Positions 1-11,642 of a DNA stretch of 64,000 nucleotides are shown here, in pieces; the first letter of the stretch is position 1, and every line of letters starts with the position of its first letter. Below the pieces are notes generated by a model, which made no database searches, had not been told where the DNA came from, and saw only the letters and a list, made by a program, of their open reading frames with translations. This stretch comes from Eustoma russellianum (lineage: Eukaryota; Streptophyta; Magnoliopsida; Gentianales; Gentianaceae). The stretch spans positions 22,642,348 to 22,706,347 of the forward strand of contig AP025057.1 in the NCBI GenBank assembly GCA_036186865.1, written 5' to 3'. The translations under genes were made by a program, and so were the position numbers.

Positions 1-1125
1 CAGTAGGTCAAAGCAGAACACCAGAGACCAGGGGGTTTGTTGATGCCGGTAGAGGTCCCTGAATGGAAGTGGGAGCACATAACTATGGATTTTGTGATGG
101 GACTTCCGAGGACAAGGAATGGTAATGACATGATATGGGTGATTGTAGACCGCTTGACTAAGTCCGCTCATTTCCTACCTGTGCCGAATGATGTGACCCT
201 GGACAGATTGGTTATGCTCTACATCAATAACATCATTAGTTTACATGGTGTTCCGGTCAGTATTGTCTCTGATCGTGACTCGAAATTCACTTCTAGATTC
301 TGGTCAGTATGTCAGAGGAGGATGGGGACTGAGTTACGATTGAGTACTGCGTTTCACCCGCGGACAGATGGGCAGTCAGAGAGAACCATACAGACATTGG
401 AGGATATGTTGAGAGCTTGCGCCATTGACTTCAAGGAGAGCTGGGACAGTATGATCAAGTTAATTGAGTTCTCCTACAACAACAGTCATCATAGCGCCAT
501 CGGCATGGCACCATTTGAGGCACTCTATGGGCGTAAGTGCAGATCCCCTATCTATTGGGATGAAGTTGGGGAGCGCGCTATCACTGGCCCAGAGCTAGTT
601 GAGCAGACCAAGGAGCAGATAAAGTTGATTCGTGAAAGGCTTAAGGTTGCTCGAGACAGAAGTAAGAGCTGGGCAGATTCGAAAAGGCGTCCTCTAGAGT
701 TTACGGTCGGAGAAAAGGCTTATCTGAAGGTATTGCCAATGAAAGGTGTAGCACAATTCGGATTAAAGGGTAAACTGAGGCCTCGATACATTGGCCCCTA
801 CGAGGTGCTCGAGAGGATTGGTTCGCTAGCTTACCATTTGGCGTTACCACCAGCGCTAGCCCAGGTGCACGATGTATTTCATGTCTCTCAGTTGAGGAGG
901 TACGTCCTAGATCCGAGCCACGTACTGGACGTACCACCTTTGAGGATCAGACCGGACACATCATACGAAAAGACTTCTGTTCGAATCATTGATCGCAAGG
1001 ATCAAGAGCTGAGGACGAGAATCATTCCACATGTCAAGGTACAGTGGAGCAATCACAAGGAAAATGAAGTGACTTGGGAGCTGGAGGACCAGATGCGCTT
1101 ACGCTACCCTGAACTCTTCGATTAA
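1..1125 (+). CDS. Ty3/gypsy chromovirus integrase, C-terminal part with chromodomain (partial pol)
   Basis: This is the 3' end of a gypsy pol polyprotein that begins upstream of the window. Integrase joins retrotransposon cDNA to host DNA in the nucleus. Counting from base 37, the catalytic triad is visible as D18 (TMDFV), D79 (VSDRD) and E115 (QSERT), a D,D35E spacing. A GPY/F-like module follows (GPYEVL), and a terminal chromodomain-like segment (VQWSNHKENEVTWELE) marks a chromovirus. The frame continues upstream of base 37 but meets a TAG at 4-6, where the related copy at 49,600 has a glutamine codon, so this copy is probably dead. Stop codon at 1123-1125, 78 bp before the LTR. Confidence 0.93.
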
Positions 1126-1190
1126 GGTACATCGAACCTCTCCAACCTATATGATTAAGTTACGTCAAGTTTCGAGGACAAAACTTTTGT

Positions 1191-1203
1191 AAGGTGGGTA
1201 GGA
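1191..1203 (+). promoter_or_regulatory. Polypurine tract of the left gypsy element
   Basis: The purine-rich AAGGTGGGTAGGA lies directly before the LTR start TGTTATAACC. In gypsy elements this RNase-H-resistant tract primes plus-strand DNA synthesis. The upstream context (GTTTCGAGGACAAAAC) recurs before the 3' LTR of the Tekay-like element at 53,290. Confidence 0.75.
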
Positions 1204-1357
1204 TGTTATAACCCCAAGAAAAAAAAGGGAAAAAAGAAAAAAATATAATAGTTAATATATAAATTAGGAAATTAACAATTTGAAAAAGGAGAGTTATCAT
1301 AAAGGTATTTAAAAGGGATAAGGGGTAAGGATTAAAGAAAAAAAAGGGGACGTGATT

Positions 1358-1380
1358 AGGGGGCGTGATAATCGCCCCCT
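1358..1380 (+). repeat. GC-rich hairpin in the left gypsy LTR
   Basis: Perfect 8-bp arms AGGGGGCG and CGCCCCCT enclose the loop TGATAAT, inside otherwise A-rich DNA. Confidence 0.8.
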
Positions 1381-1986
1381 CAAAACTGTCCCACAAATTA
1401 ATGCATAAAGGGGGGCGCTGGGAATAAGGGTAGAACGCACAAAACAAAAATATAGCAGAAGGAAAGAGAAAGGGAGATGCAGGAGAGGGGCAACGGCAGT
1501 GAGGAGGAAGCAAAAAGAGAGAGAAGAAGAGGAAGTAAAGTAATCTTGTTTTTCACTAGTTGATATTCAGTCTACAATCGAAGTAGGTTCCCTTTCCCCT
1601 CCAATTGGTACAGATTCTAGCATGCTTTGGTGATATATTATGTGTTTGTTGTTTTTAATTGTTAAAATCTATATCATGTTGTTGAATTTGTGCAAGATTG
1701 ATGATTATGGAAACTGGCGAATGCATATACTGTTTTGCGTGACTTGGATTTGATATTATGAAAAAATTTGATAATCAAAATAGCACAATTTTAACATGTT
1801 TAAGGTTTTTAGATGTTGTTTTGGCCTTAGAATAGGTTCCCATAGACCGGAAATAGGCGAAAATATAGATCGGAGTCAAAAAAGGTCACCGAAGACCGCC
1901 GGTGCACCGCACGCGCCGCCGGAAATGGTCGTGCATGGCCTTCACGTGCGCACGTAGCCTTCACGCGCTCTGGTTGCGGCAGTAGG

Positions 1987-2000
1987 GTATATATACATAC

Positions 2001-2055
<55 letters not shown>

Positions 2056-2056
2056 A
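1987..2056. repeat. (TA)n microsatellite with CATA interruptions
   Basis: Alternating TA with occasional ACATA units, about 70 bp, inside the left gypsy LTR. Confidence 0.95.
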
Positions 2057-2289
2057 AGGAAAACTGCTTTAGGGTATACAGTTGCAGGACCAGCCTAATT
2101 GCAAGGTTATAAAAAAAGGTGCAGGCTGGTAACGGACCAGGCTGGATGGCCAGCGGACCGGACCAGATACCGCGGCCCATTAATCTGTTAAATTAAAAAA
2201 ATACAAAGAGACTGCAGACCAGACGCCTGGCGGGCTGGACCAGGCGACGCGCGGACCAGGCGTTGAAAGGGGCCAGCCCAAAATATAAA

Positions 2290-2312
2290 AAAATAATAAT
2301 AATAATAATAAC

Positions 2313-2346
<34 letters not shown>
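2290..2346. repeat. (AAT)n microsatellite
   Basis: Trinucleotide AAT/TAA run with one AAC interruption, inside the left gypsy LTR. Confidence 0.95.
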
Positions 2347-2769
2347 TTAATTATACAATTCTGAATTTCTGGAAATTCTATAAAGGTTATTTAATTAATT
2401 TTAAATAGTAATAATTATAGGAAAAATATAAATAAATATCAGAAAATTATAAATAAATTCCAAAAATTATAAAATGCTAAGATTAAATTATTTCTATTAG
2501 ATTTTAGTAATTGTGATAATTTATTTAATTTGGATAATTAGGTAATAAATAGAAATAAATAGGGGAAAAAATGAGGAAAAATATAGAAAATGCACAATAA
2601 AGGTATACAAGCCGTGCAAAAGTATATTTGATGCCGCACAATATTGAGTTAGCATTCGAGCAATAACTGAACCTAGATTTGAGTGCCGGAGGATGGTGAG
2701 GATGGGCCAGGGGCCTGAGGCGATTGTGTTTTTACATTCATGGCACGTGCAATGAATTTATGGCAGGTC

Positions 2770-2860
2770 GTGACGTATGGGTCACAGGCGTTCAGGATGG
2801 TGTACGGTGGCGCGGCCACGCACACTCAGTATGGTGACTGTGGGTGGGTACGACCCACAG
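2770..2860 (+). repeat. Cluster of three perfect hairpins in the left gypsy LTR
   Basis: Three consecutive stem-loops lie within 91 bp: GTGAC/GTCAC (2770-2785), GTGGC/GCCAC (2807-2819) and CTGTGGGT/ACCCACAG (2838-2860). They sit in the second half of the LTR, as do the hairpin arrays of the other gypsy LTRs here. Confidence 0.75.
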
Positions 2861-3518
2861 CCACTCAGTAGGACCCAGGTTCATGCATTGCACAGTGTAG
2901 ATATTGGCATTCTGTGTGACATGACTTTGTTGCGTGTGACATGCATAGTGGAACATGCATCACGATGTTGCGCATTCTTTATCTGGAGTGAATTACTTTT
3001 CCGCATTCTTTCATATGCTTATGTGATATCATGTTATGTGCTATATGTTATATCATTTTTGTATGCTCGTCTTATACTACTTGGAGGTAGGTGCCTACTG
3101 AGTGATTTCCCCGTCACTCATCCCTACTCCCCCCCTCCCCTCCAGGTGAGCAAGAAGAGGCCTACGACTATGTCTTTGTTGAGGACGGGGCTGACACGGT
3201 GAAGTGGGCGGACTGATGGCCGCATCTAGGACATGAGGAGACCTTGCGGTCATTTGTTATTATTTTATTAGGATTTCATCAGACACTACCCTGTTTAGAT
3301 TGTTGGCACAGCGATGTTATTGCCATTACTGATTTAGTATTTTATTGAGATATTTTCTTTTATCCATGAAATTTAATGTATGGTATTTTGTTTCCGCGAA
3401 AAAAATTTCTACGTCTTTTCGGACATATTGGAAATTGATTCGACGCCTTGTATTCTCCTTAGCGAGATACGACGGGTGCATTGTTCCCGATGCTAAGGTT
3501 CGGGAGCTGTGCGCTACA

Positions 3519-3847
3519 AAAATGATCACCTGAAATATGTTATGTCACTTAAAGGAGAAAAGGTTGTATAAATAAATGACGGTGAGTTGTGTTTCTAATT
3601 TTAAATTATTGTGCTTATATGATCACGGTGTCTTCATCTGAACTCGTGGCCCTATGTTAAAAAAAATCACTCGATCGCTAGACGTAAAAGTTTGCACCAT
3701 ATTACGATGTCTCAATGAAATCACAAATGTAACCTTTGAGAATTTTACCAGAGGATGATAACTCCATCACTGTGATTGCGATGGAACACATACCATAATA
3801 CGGTATATCAATCAAATTCCTAACTTAAAATGTCAAATTAATTTTGC
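3519..3847. other. Unassigned AT-rich spacer
   Basis: AT-rich DNA between the left LTR and the MITE. I see no coding signal, no structural RNA and no transposon terminus in it. Confidence 0.5.
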
Positions 3848-3855
3848 ACCCTAAG

Positions 3856-4160
3856 TAGGGTTGTTAACGAGTGGAACCGAGCAATAGGAGGTTTTTGAGT
3901 TTGGGTTTGTTTAGTTAACGAAGAGTTTAGCTCGGCTCGTGTAATATATCGAGCCTAAAAACATGTTCGCGTTCAACTCAATAACGTTATAACTCCTTAA
4001 ATGAGCCAAACTGTTTGATTCGACTCGGCTTGTTTATATAAACGAACCTAATTAGCCATTCAAATTCGGCTCGTTTAATTAGAATTAACGAACGAACTTG
4101 AGCCAAACACGAGCTAAATTCGAATTGTTCGCGAATAGTTTGATTCATCAAACAGCCCTA
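3856..4160. mobile_element. hAT-type MITE
   Basis: A 305-bp element flanked by a perfect 8-bp direct repeat ACCCTAAG (3848-3855 and 4161-4168). Termini are TAGGGTTGTT on the left and, reverse-complemented, TAGGGCTGTT on the right. The interior is rich in inverted CGAACCTGAGC-like motifs and has no coding potential. An 8-bp TSD with TAGGG-type termini is the hallmark of plant hAT elements. It is non-autonomous and would need a transposase in trans. Confidence 0.88.
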
Positions 4161-4168
4161 ACCCTAAG

Positions 4169-4759
4169 GCTACATGCTCGACATTGTGAATGAGGTGGCC
4201 AACACACCGTTATACGATGCAGTAAACAATGTTATAAGGTATATGAGTAAAATCTAAGTTTTGATTTTTTGGAAAATTTTAAACCACGGGATGGCAATCT
4301 TGTCACCATGGTGACATTGTCGCATAAACCTTTGTTATGGTGTATGAATGAAATTCGAATTTTGAACTTTTAGAAATTTAGTTGGATTCTTTTCAATGGT
4401 ATTGAAGTCATTTTTGCTTATTAAAAATTCAAAGTGCCCGCAAACGAGGCATATTAAACTTGGAGTAAGAACGAGTAAATTAAAAAAAGAAAGCGAACTA
4501 GTAACTACAAAATTTCAGGACGAGTTTTGTTCTGTAAGAGTATTATATTCTTCTCCAAGTAAATGGGGTGTGAGCAAGTTGTGGTCGATATTACTTGCTT
4601 ACAATGTTCATTATCACAAAGACTGACAATTGGATGTGATTTAAACGTGATTTGGAGGTGAGTGAGCCGAGTTGAGCTCCAGCCTAAAATTTGAACGTGA
4701 GTCAAGTTTGGTCTTTATAAAACTTGACCATTAAAGCTTGTCCCCACATACTTCTAGTC
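4169..4759. other. Unassigned spacer
   Basis: AT-rich DNA with no convincing gene. Its motifs (CCATAATACGG-like and TTATGGTGTATGAATG-like) faintly resemble the spacer left of the MITE, perhaps an old repeat cut by the MITE. Reading frames at 4396-4626 and 4505-4705 look like chance. Confidence 0.4.
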
Positions 4760-4764
4760 ATGTG

Positions 4765-7442
4765 TGTAGGACCTGTAAGGCACCACTAGAAGGAGGTTGA
4801 ATAGTGGGTGCAGAAAATCTTGGTTTTTAAAATATTTTGATCCAAAAACCCAACTTCTGAAAACAGTTCTGTTTTCAGGACCTGTTTTGCAACGTTTGAA
4901 AAACTAGGTTACAGGCTTTCACAAATTCTGAAATTTGGAGAGATTGTAGTCTCAGATGTTCTGAGTATCTCATAAAAATTTCAGATCAAAATTCAACCTT
5001 TAACCCTTTGAAAAATCATTTGTGGTCAGATTGCGCAAATCTGTCAGAAACGGTAGTCTGATTTGAAAATTTTATTCCAATTAAACTGTGGCTCCAAATG
5101 GTCTGAAAATTTAATGACAAACCCCTTACTATGCTTATTTAATTGGGTTGAAACCGTTTTGAAAAATTCCTTTTGGAAGTAAGTCAAATACGTTCAAAGT
5201 CTCAACCTTTGCAAGTCTGAAAATCAGACTGCACTAGTCTCAGAACTATTGTCGTTTGAATGACATATACTTGTCCAAAAGGGTTGAAAATTGCGCCAAA
5301 TGAAACTTAAAATGTGTGGCTATGTTTTTGGAAAGTTTTGTGATATTTGAAATTTGTTTGATATTTTTACTACTGCAATGAAAATGATGCACAGTGCAGG
5401 AAACTGAAAGTAAAGTGCTGAAAAGTTGAGAACACAAGGATATTTATACTGGTTCGGTTAAATCAACCTACTCCAGTCTTCGAGGACACCTTCCTCGGTT
5501 ATCACTAAACAAAATAACACCTTACCACACAGGGTTGATGGAGTTACACACCAATTCCAACCCTTTACAATCGAAACAAGCAATCACAATGATCACGAAC
5601 ACCACCACCGAGCGGATGAAGGTTTGATCACACCTTGATCAACCTTTTACAATAATAGAGCATGTATGGCGGTATGAATGAAGCCTATACAATGTATTTG
5701 AATGTAGAGACAACAGGCTTTGAGAGAGAAGAAGAAAGAAAGGTAGAAGAAGAAGGTGGAAGACACTTTTTGCACTTAAGAGAATATGAGAATTGTCTTG
5801 TCTTGGTTTGCTCTCTTCTCTTCTTTTTAATTCAAGAGTGGCACCCCATTACGACATCTCTTCACCTTGGAAATTCTCTTTTAAGTCCTTTGAAGAATGC
5901 CTTGTGTATATATGACACCATCTTGCTCACTTGGCACAACATGATTGGATGGATGACTTAGCTTTACTTACTTGGCACTTCATGATTAGTCCAACCTTGT
6001 CACTATTTAGTGTGCTGTAAAAATCTGAGATTAACTTGAAAAACATGTGCCAAAAATAATTCAAAACACTACCAAATAATCACCATTCAATCCCTTCAAT
6101 TTTGGGATGCAATTTAAGGACAAAGGAATAGTAAACTTAGCCACTATTCACATGTGCTGAAAATTTTCAGCATGTGTTGTATTTTTGAAATCTTTCCTTG
6201 TGTGTTGCCCTCTTCAAAGTCACCCATCATGTGTGGCTTATTTTCCACAAATTAAAGTACCAAATAAGCTCCATCTAGGCTCCAACAAAGCTGAAAATGG
6301 TGTGTGAAGTTCCTGCACATGTGCTGAATTTTCTTTTGGTAAACTTTGTCAAATAATGCACAATATTTACACATATATGGAAAATTCCAATCGGCCCTAA
6401 TTTGAATATTCTAGAACACTTTAATATGTATTGAATATGTAAAAAGTGTTTAGATACATGTTACATGTCATGCAAAAAAAACGTTCCATGTGTCGTGTTC
6501 GTAGAAAACCGAATTTTCGACTTTTGTCGATTACGCGATTTTTCTCCACTTAAATTCAAACTTTTTGCACATGTTATATATTTTGTGTCACACATAATAT
6601 ACGTAGAATAACTTTAATATTCAGCTCTAAAGGCTGAAGTAAGTGGTGCCCCATGTGACAAAAATGTTGAATTTGAATCTTCACAATTTGGCCTTAATTG
6701 GGGATGATTTGTGTGTGCCAACATGGAATGATTTTATGGATGAATTTACCATGTAAGCCACAAAATTTGTGGCCATTTTTGAATTTTAGGGGATGGCCAT
6801 CTATATATGGCAAGTGCATGACACGTTAGCAAAGTTTCGGTAGTCACCCGATACGACAATATTTGGTTTAGAACCTTGTAATGTGTCGTAATAATTTTGT
6901 CATCACCATGAATTATATCATATGATATAAGACCTGAATATACTCATAAATATGAGGTAAGTATAGTGGTGTGACGTTGACATACGTTCGTAATATATAT
7001 AACGTGTTGGTAGTACGTTGGAATATATGTGTATAGTGCCTTTAAAAAAAATCTGAATATATATAAATATATATATATATATAGGCGTGTGCTTTAAAAG
7101 GTATAAGGAGACTTTTCATTTCCATGTTTGTTGCCTTTGTGCCTTCTCCAAATATTTCTCCATTTAATGAACTACTTAGTTCATTTAACTAAGTCCTTCA
7201 CTTAATGAACTAGTTTAGTTCATTAATGGTGGCACCTGAAAATAGTTCAAACACAACAAATGTTTGCCATTTAATGTAAACTTCAAAGCCTCATGGCTTG
7301 TTAGTACGGCAACATTATATATGAAGTATATAAGGCTTTGTTGCAAAAACGTGTCAAGTCATAAAATGTGTCATGCATTTCTTTAACACACGTTATTTAA
7401 ATCATGCATTTTGTGAATCACTCAAACCCCTTTTTCTCAACA
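4765..7442 (-). mobile_element. Sirevirus-like solo LTR (TR-GAG family)
   Basis: A lone 2.68-kb LTR in minus orientation. Its sense strand starts TGTTGAGAAAAAGGGG and ends CCTACA. It is bracketed by a perfect 5-bp TSD ATGTG (4760-4764 and 7443-7447), so it is the product of recombination between two LTRs. It matches, with clear divergence, the LTRs of the gag-only element at 11,643-19,454. Shared parts include the block near GGTTCGGTT...ACTCCAGTC and palindromes such as CATGTGCTGAAAATTTTCAG (6155-6179). The reading frame at 5662-5961 has no domain. Confidence 0.92.
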
Positions 7443-7454
7443 ATGTGTACTAGA

Positions 7455-7494
7455 AGTATATGTGTGTGTGTGTGTGTGTCTATATATATATATA
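7455..7494. repeat. (TG)n(TA)n microsatellite
   Basis: Alternating TG then TA run immediately before the T-rich 3' end of a minus-strand LINE. Confidence 0.9.
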
Positions 7495-8478
7495 ATTTTT
7501 TTAGATCAAAGTTGTTTTATTAAATCAAATCCTCACTTATGGCGGAGGAAAGCCATATTACATCAATACATAGAAAATGCAAAGCGAAAATGTAAAGTAG
7601 CTATGATAGTCAACCTCCAATCATATATGATATGCTACATTAAAATCTTGCCAAGTAAAACCACAATTGTGGATAAAACCTTGGCAACGGAAAAAGCGTA
7701 CATATTTATATCATTGGAGCGAAGACTCAATACAAATGCCCTCAAAAAATACAACCGAAAATATATACAAAGTCCCATAAGCCCCTGCTGCCAACATGGT
7801 TTTAATCTAACTATGTGTTGCCTTCGTCGAAACACTGGTGCAGCCAACTCGTTTTTGTGAAAGTCGATTTCAGGGGTGATCCCCAACAAAAGAGATGCAT
7901 ACATTAGCAAGCTATCAAATCTTTAAATAAAGTTGGAGAACAGTGGATGAGTAACGTACCCAGCCGCCTGCATGAACATACAGGCGGAACCAGGAAAGAT
8001 TAGCGAGCACTGATTCTTCGCCACCGACATGGAGGAACAATTGATGGGCCAAGCAGCAACATGAATATGATGCCCACCATTTAATGATTGCAATGTTCTC
8101 AGCAAGGTGAAACAAATTGTCATGAAACAAATATCTAAATAACACAGAGAATGTAGAAAAAACCAACATAAACATACCCAACCGCCTACATCAATAAGAT
8201 GTAGGTGGGCAAGTGGCAATGAGCACTTATAGACGGACAGAGGCAGTGTGTATATCATGATGTAAACTGCTTCTAACAGCTGAAGGAAGCTCCGAGTGCA
8301 ATGTAAAAACACATGTATTACGCCTCACAAGGCCATGCTGAGCTAGAAAGTGCGCCGCATAATTACATTCTCGTGACACATATGATAATGTATTATCCAT
8401 CGCAACAATCAACCGTTGCAAATGAGCGCGGTCGCTACCAAACGTTGCTGTCAAAGTCATGTAACTGGAAGCAACATG
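7495..8478 (-). mobile_element. 5'-truncated plant LINE, 3' end with RNase H remnant
   Basis: On the minus strand this is the last kilobase of an L1-type plant LINE. The plus strand opens with a T run (the poly-A tail). It then has the CCTCACTTATGGCGGAGGAAA block that also begins the LINE at 24,845, so both share a 3' UTR. The 8227-8478 part encodes the end of an RNase H domain (SYVSRECNYAAHFLAQ, the usual R-x-x-N-x-x-A-H motif). The element stops abruptly at about 8478 inside a Sirevirus LTR, as expected from incomplete target-primed reverse transcription. No clean TSD was found. Confidence 0.82.
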
Positions 8479-10621
8479 CAGAAACTTCAATGAGTTAAAA
8501 AGACTCTGTCCAAAAATCAGACAAAAATAAGATCGTTTGACCCTTCAAACAAATAAAAAGATTCAGATGGTCAATCTGGACAGAATTGGACAGAATGTTG
8601 CTGATTTTGCAAAACGTATTTCTATTTGAATACTCAACCAAAAAGGTTGATCTTTGTATCAAAACACTCCTTAGGATGTGTAGATGAAGTTTCCAAAAGG
8701 CCCTGACCTTAAAAAATTCTTGAAAAATACAGAATTTAAGTTTTCTCAAAACTGGTCATATTGCAGCCAGATTGGAGCAGTTATCTTGCAAAGACTGAAA
8801 GACTAACTTTCCCTTGCTCAAATCAAGTGATTATTGTTGTAAATGAAAGCTAACAGTCTGAAGTATAACTCCACCAAAAATCACAAATTCTGAAAATGTT
8901 TAGCTATTTTTTCAAATTGTGAGAAGTTGTGTGAAAACTGCAATCAAAAACGGGCAGAAAACAGAAAAATGTAAAGAAGACAAGAACACCAAGAATTTAT
9001 CCTGGTTCGGTCCATGTGACCTACTCCAGTCCCAAGGAACACCTTTCCTTGAATTTCACTATGGCATGAACCAAATTACAGCAAGAACCAAGCTTGATCA
9101 TTGGGTTAAACACCAACCCTATTCAAGACTTGGATGAACACCTTTATGCAACTCTTGGTTGCAACACCTCTATCACCTATTGATGTAGCCTTATAGATTT
9201 GGCTAATCAATCTTACAAATAAGACACAAGAAGGTGTGTATAGTGTAGCTGGACAACAACTAGAAATAGAACACCTTAGCTACACAAAGTATGAACGAAA
9301 ATATGAAAAGAGAATAGCAAGACAACAATCTTCAATTTTTGCTTTCAAGTGTGTGTCTTCTCTTCTTCACCTTGCCTTCTATTTATAGAGTGAATTGATG
9401 GCATATTCCCTCCAACTTTTAGACCATGTGATGGCTGAGAATTTTGAATTAAAACACATCCATAATCATCTCCAACAATCTTGTCTCCATTACATTCAAA
9501 TTTGAAATTTCAAGTTGGCAACTTTTGCCAACTAGCTTGCTTTTGGTTTGTCTTCTTGTCTCCAACTCATAAAATGAGAAAAACATCATCTCCACCTGTA
9601 TAATCACGTTTTGGAGGTTGTGTATATGTATACCAACTCAGATTTTTGAGGAGAAATTAACAAATAATAGTTGACAAGGTTATGTCAACATATAATATCA
9701 AAATTCCCATTTCTTCTTGACATATTATGATAAATCTTGCACCAAGGACACCTTGTAATCTCTGAAAGATGATGATTAAGAACCTCCAATAACATATATA
9801 TAAGAGTCTTCAAGAGAAAATAGAACGTGACATCGAATACCGTCACATATCCCGCCACCGTCGATAAAATCATCAAATGAGAGAATAAAATAGAAAACCA
9901 CCAAATAATCTTCAAGAATATATTAAATGAACTCCAGAATGAATATAATAAGATACTCAAGAGATTCCTTGAGTAAAAATACCAAGACTGTCTTCGGGGG
10001 TAAAATGACCAAAATGCCCCTAGTGAGATAAAACTCCAGAAATGACCCCGATGGTCAGAAATAATCACAATACCACCTTTGTCATGATAACCAAGATAAT
10101 AATATGCACTTGAAATATTTTTCACCATATGATGTTCCTACAAAACTTAAAATACCAATTTTGCCCTTTTTGGTAAGTTGTAGGAACTTCCAAGGCACGT
10201 TAGTCTCAAGACAATAATAATCACCAAAACACATAATAAGCACATAATGAGCATGTATAAATCATGTACAAATGAAAACAACCATTTTATCATATTTTAG
10301 AAAATTATTTCTAAAAACTCTAGACATCGATCGATCGAAGTGCCTCAGCTTCATAGATCGATGTCTCACATAAAGGTTCAGGTTGTCTCTGACCTACATC
10401 GATCGATCGAAGTGAGAGTTCGATATACATCGATCGATTGATGTGTCTTAGGTTTAGAGATCGATGTCTCACAGAAAGGTCTTAAACTTATCTGCCTTAC
10501 ATAGATCGATCGATGTGAACTTGTTCAACTTTTAATCACATATAACACCATGTGTGACATTTTTAAGTATTCATCACTTAAAATCATGACTTTGAAAATT
10601 ATCCAAACATATTTCTCAACA
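8479..10621 (-). mobile_element. 3' LTR of a minus-strand Sirevirus (3' end missing)
   Basis: The sense strand starts TGTTGAGAAATATGTTTGG at 10621, just after a polypurine tract. It aligns by eye with the LTRs at 21,628 and 34,160, including the CGATCGATCG array at 10,324-10,520 and the conserved block at 9,000-9,060. The last few hundred bases of the LTR are missing at the LINE junction (8478). Reading frames within it (8919-9137, 9685-10128) are non-coding by context. Confidence 0.85.
10324..10520. repeat. CGATCGATCG palindrome array in the Sirevirus LTR
   Basis: Several variants of the palindrome ACATCGATCGATCGATGT alternate with half-sites of the form AGATCGATGTCTCA. Matching arrays lie at 21,741-21,974 and 34,273-34,524. 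Confidence 0.9.
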
Positions 10622-10931
10622 TTCTCCCCCTTTTGGATGATTTTCAAAATAACCTAACATGATTTTAATGTCACAACTTATAACCAAAAGTTTAACCAAA
10701 TGTTTAACTAAAAGTTTAACCAAATGTTTTCAACTATGTTTTCAACGTTTAAATAGTATGCTGCTCCCCCTCAACTCATACTCTCCCCCTTAACCTATGC
10801 TCCAAAATTTATACCAATAAAAACTTAGCATATGATTCATCATGACTTAACAACTAAAACATGACTTACCAACTAAAATCATGTTCTTATTCTATCTCCC
10901 CCTTTATTTTGCAATCATGCAAAAGATAGAA
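10622..10931 (-). promoter_or_regulatory. Multiple polypurine tracts (mPPT) before the Sirevirus 3' LTR
   Basis: On the sense (minus) strand at least four GGGGGAG-type tracts (near 10622, 10764, 10783 and 10896) lie between the RNase H stop and the LTR. Repeated polypurine tracts here are a known Sirevirus trait. The tract touching the LTR (AAAAGGGGGAGAA) is the likely plus-strand primer. Confidence 0.82.
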
Positions 10932-11642
10932 CTATACAATGGTATCGTAAGTCATCATTCCTAATTTGGCTCGTAAGTTTTCAAAAATGGCTTGATTAAG
11001 GGGTTTGGTGAAGATGTCAGCGATTTGGTGATCAGTTCTTATATGGTTTATCACTATGTCCTCATTTTGAACATGATCGCGAAGAAAGTGGCATCGCACC
11101 TCAATGTGTTTGGCCTTAGAATGAAGTACCGGATTCCGGAAAAGATTGATTGCACTTGTGCTATCGCAGAAAATTGGAATCTTATTCATTTTAATGCCAA
11201 AATCACTAAGTTGCTGTTTAAGCCAAAGTATTTGGGTAGTACATAAACTCAAAGCAATATACTCGGCTTCAGTGGTAGAAAGAGCTACACTAGCTTGCTT
11301 TTTAGAAAACCAAGAGATCAAATTGGTTCCTATAAATTGACATGTACCGCTAGTGGATTTTCTATCTAACCTGCAACCACCATAATCAGCATCACTATGG
11401 GTTTCTATCATACCACAATCCTAAGTGAGGTGTATGCTTAAGATATCTAAAGATCTTTTCACTGCATTGTAATGTGATACCTTAGGACAAGATTGAAACC
11501 TAGCACACATACACACACTAAACATAATATCAGGTCTTGATGCAGTTAAGTATAACAATGAGCCAATCATAGACCTATAAAGTGTGTCATCAAAAGGTTT
11601 ACCATTTTCATCCTTATCAAGTTTGGTACTAACAGTCATTTG
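10932..11642 (-). pseudogene. Sirevirus reverse transcriptase C-terminus and RNase H (partial)
   Basis: Two adjacent reading frames encode the end of a Ty1/copia RT and most of RNase H. The upstream part (11421-11642) has YRSMIGSLLYLTASRPDIMF. The downstream part (10932-11411) has SDADYGGCRLDRKSTSG, STTEAEYIAL and KHIEVRCHFLRDHV, the usual copia RNase H motifs. RNase H removes the RNA strand during reverse transcription. The frame breaks near 11,415. The gene is cut at 11,642 where it meets the LTR of another element. It is nearly the same protein as in the plus-strand Sirevirus at 32,833-33,799. Confidence 0.9.

Larger units (their letters stand above)
1204..3518 (+). mobile_element. 3' LTR of the left gypsy chromovirus
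   Basis: The LTR starts TGTTATAACC right after the polypurine tract and ends GTGCGCTACA. The last 80 bases (GAGATACGACGGGTGCA...) align by eye with the ends of the other gypsy LTRs in this window (CTACGACGGGTG, GGGGCGCTACA). Length is about 2.3 kb, typical of Tekay/Del-type chromoviruses. It holds a (TA)n tract, an (AAT)n tract and several perfect hairpins. Its upstream partner is outside the window, so its TSD cannot be checked. The reading frames inside it (for example 2777-3202) have no recognisable domain. Confidence 0.85.

Noticed and set aside
2777..3202. 141-codon frame in the left LTR as a gene
   Set aside because: Within an LTR, overlapping the hairpin cluster, no domain, no homologous frame in related LTRs.
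5662..5961. 99-codon frame inside the solo LTR
   Set aside because: Antisense to the LTR and not kept in the other LTRs of the family.
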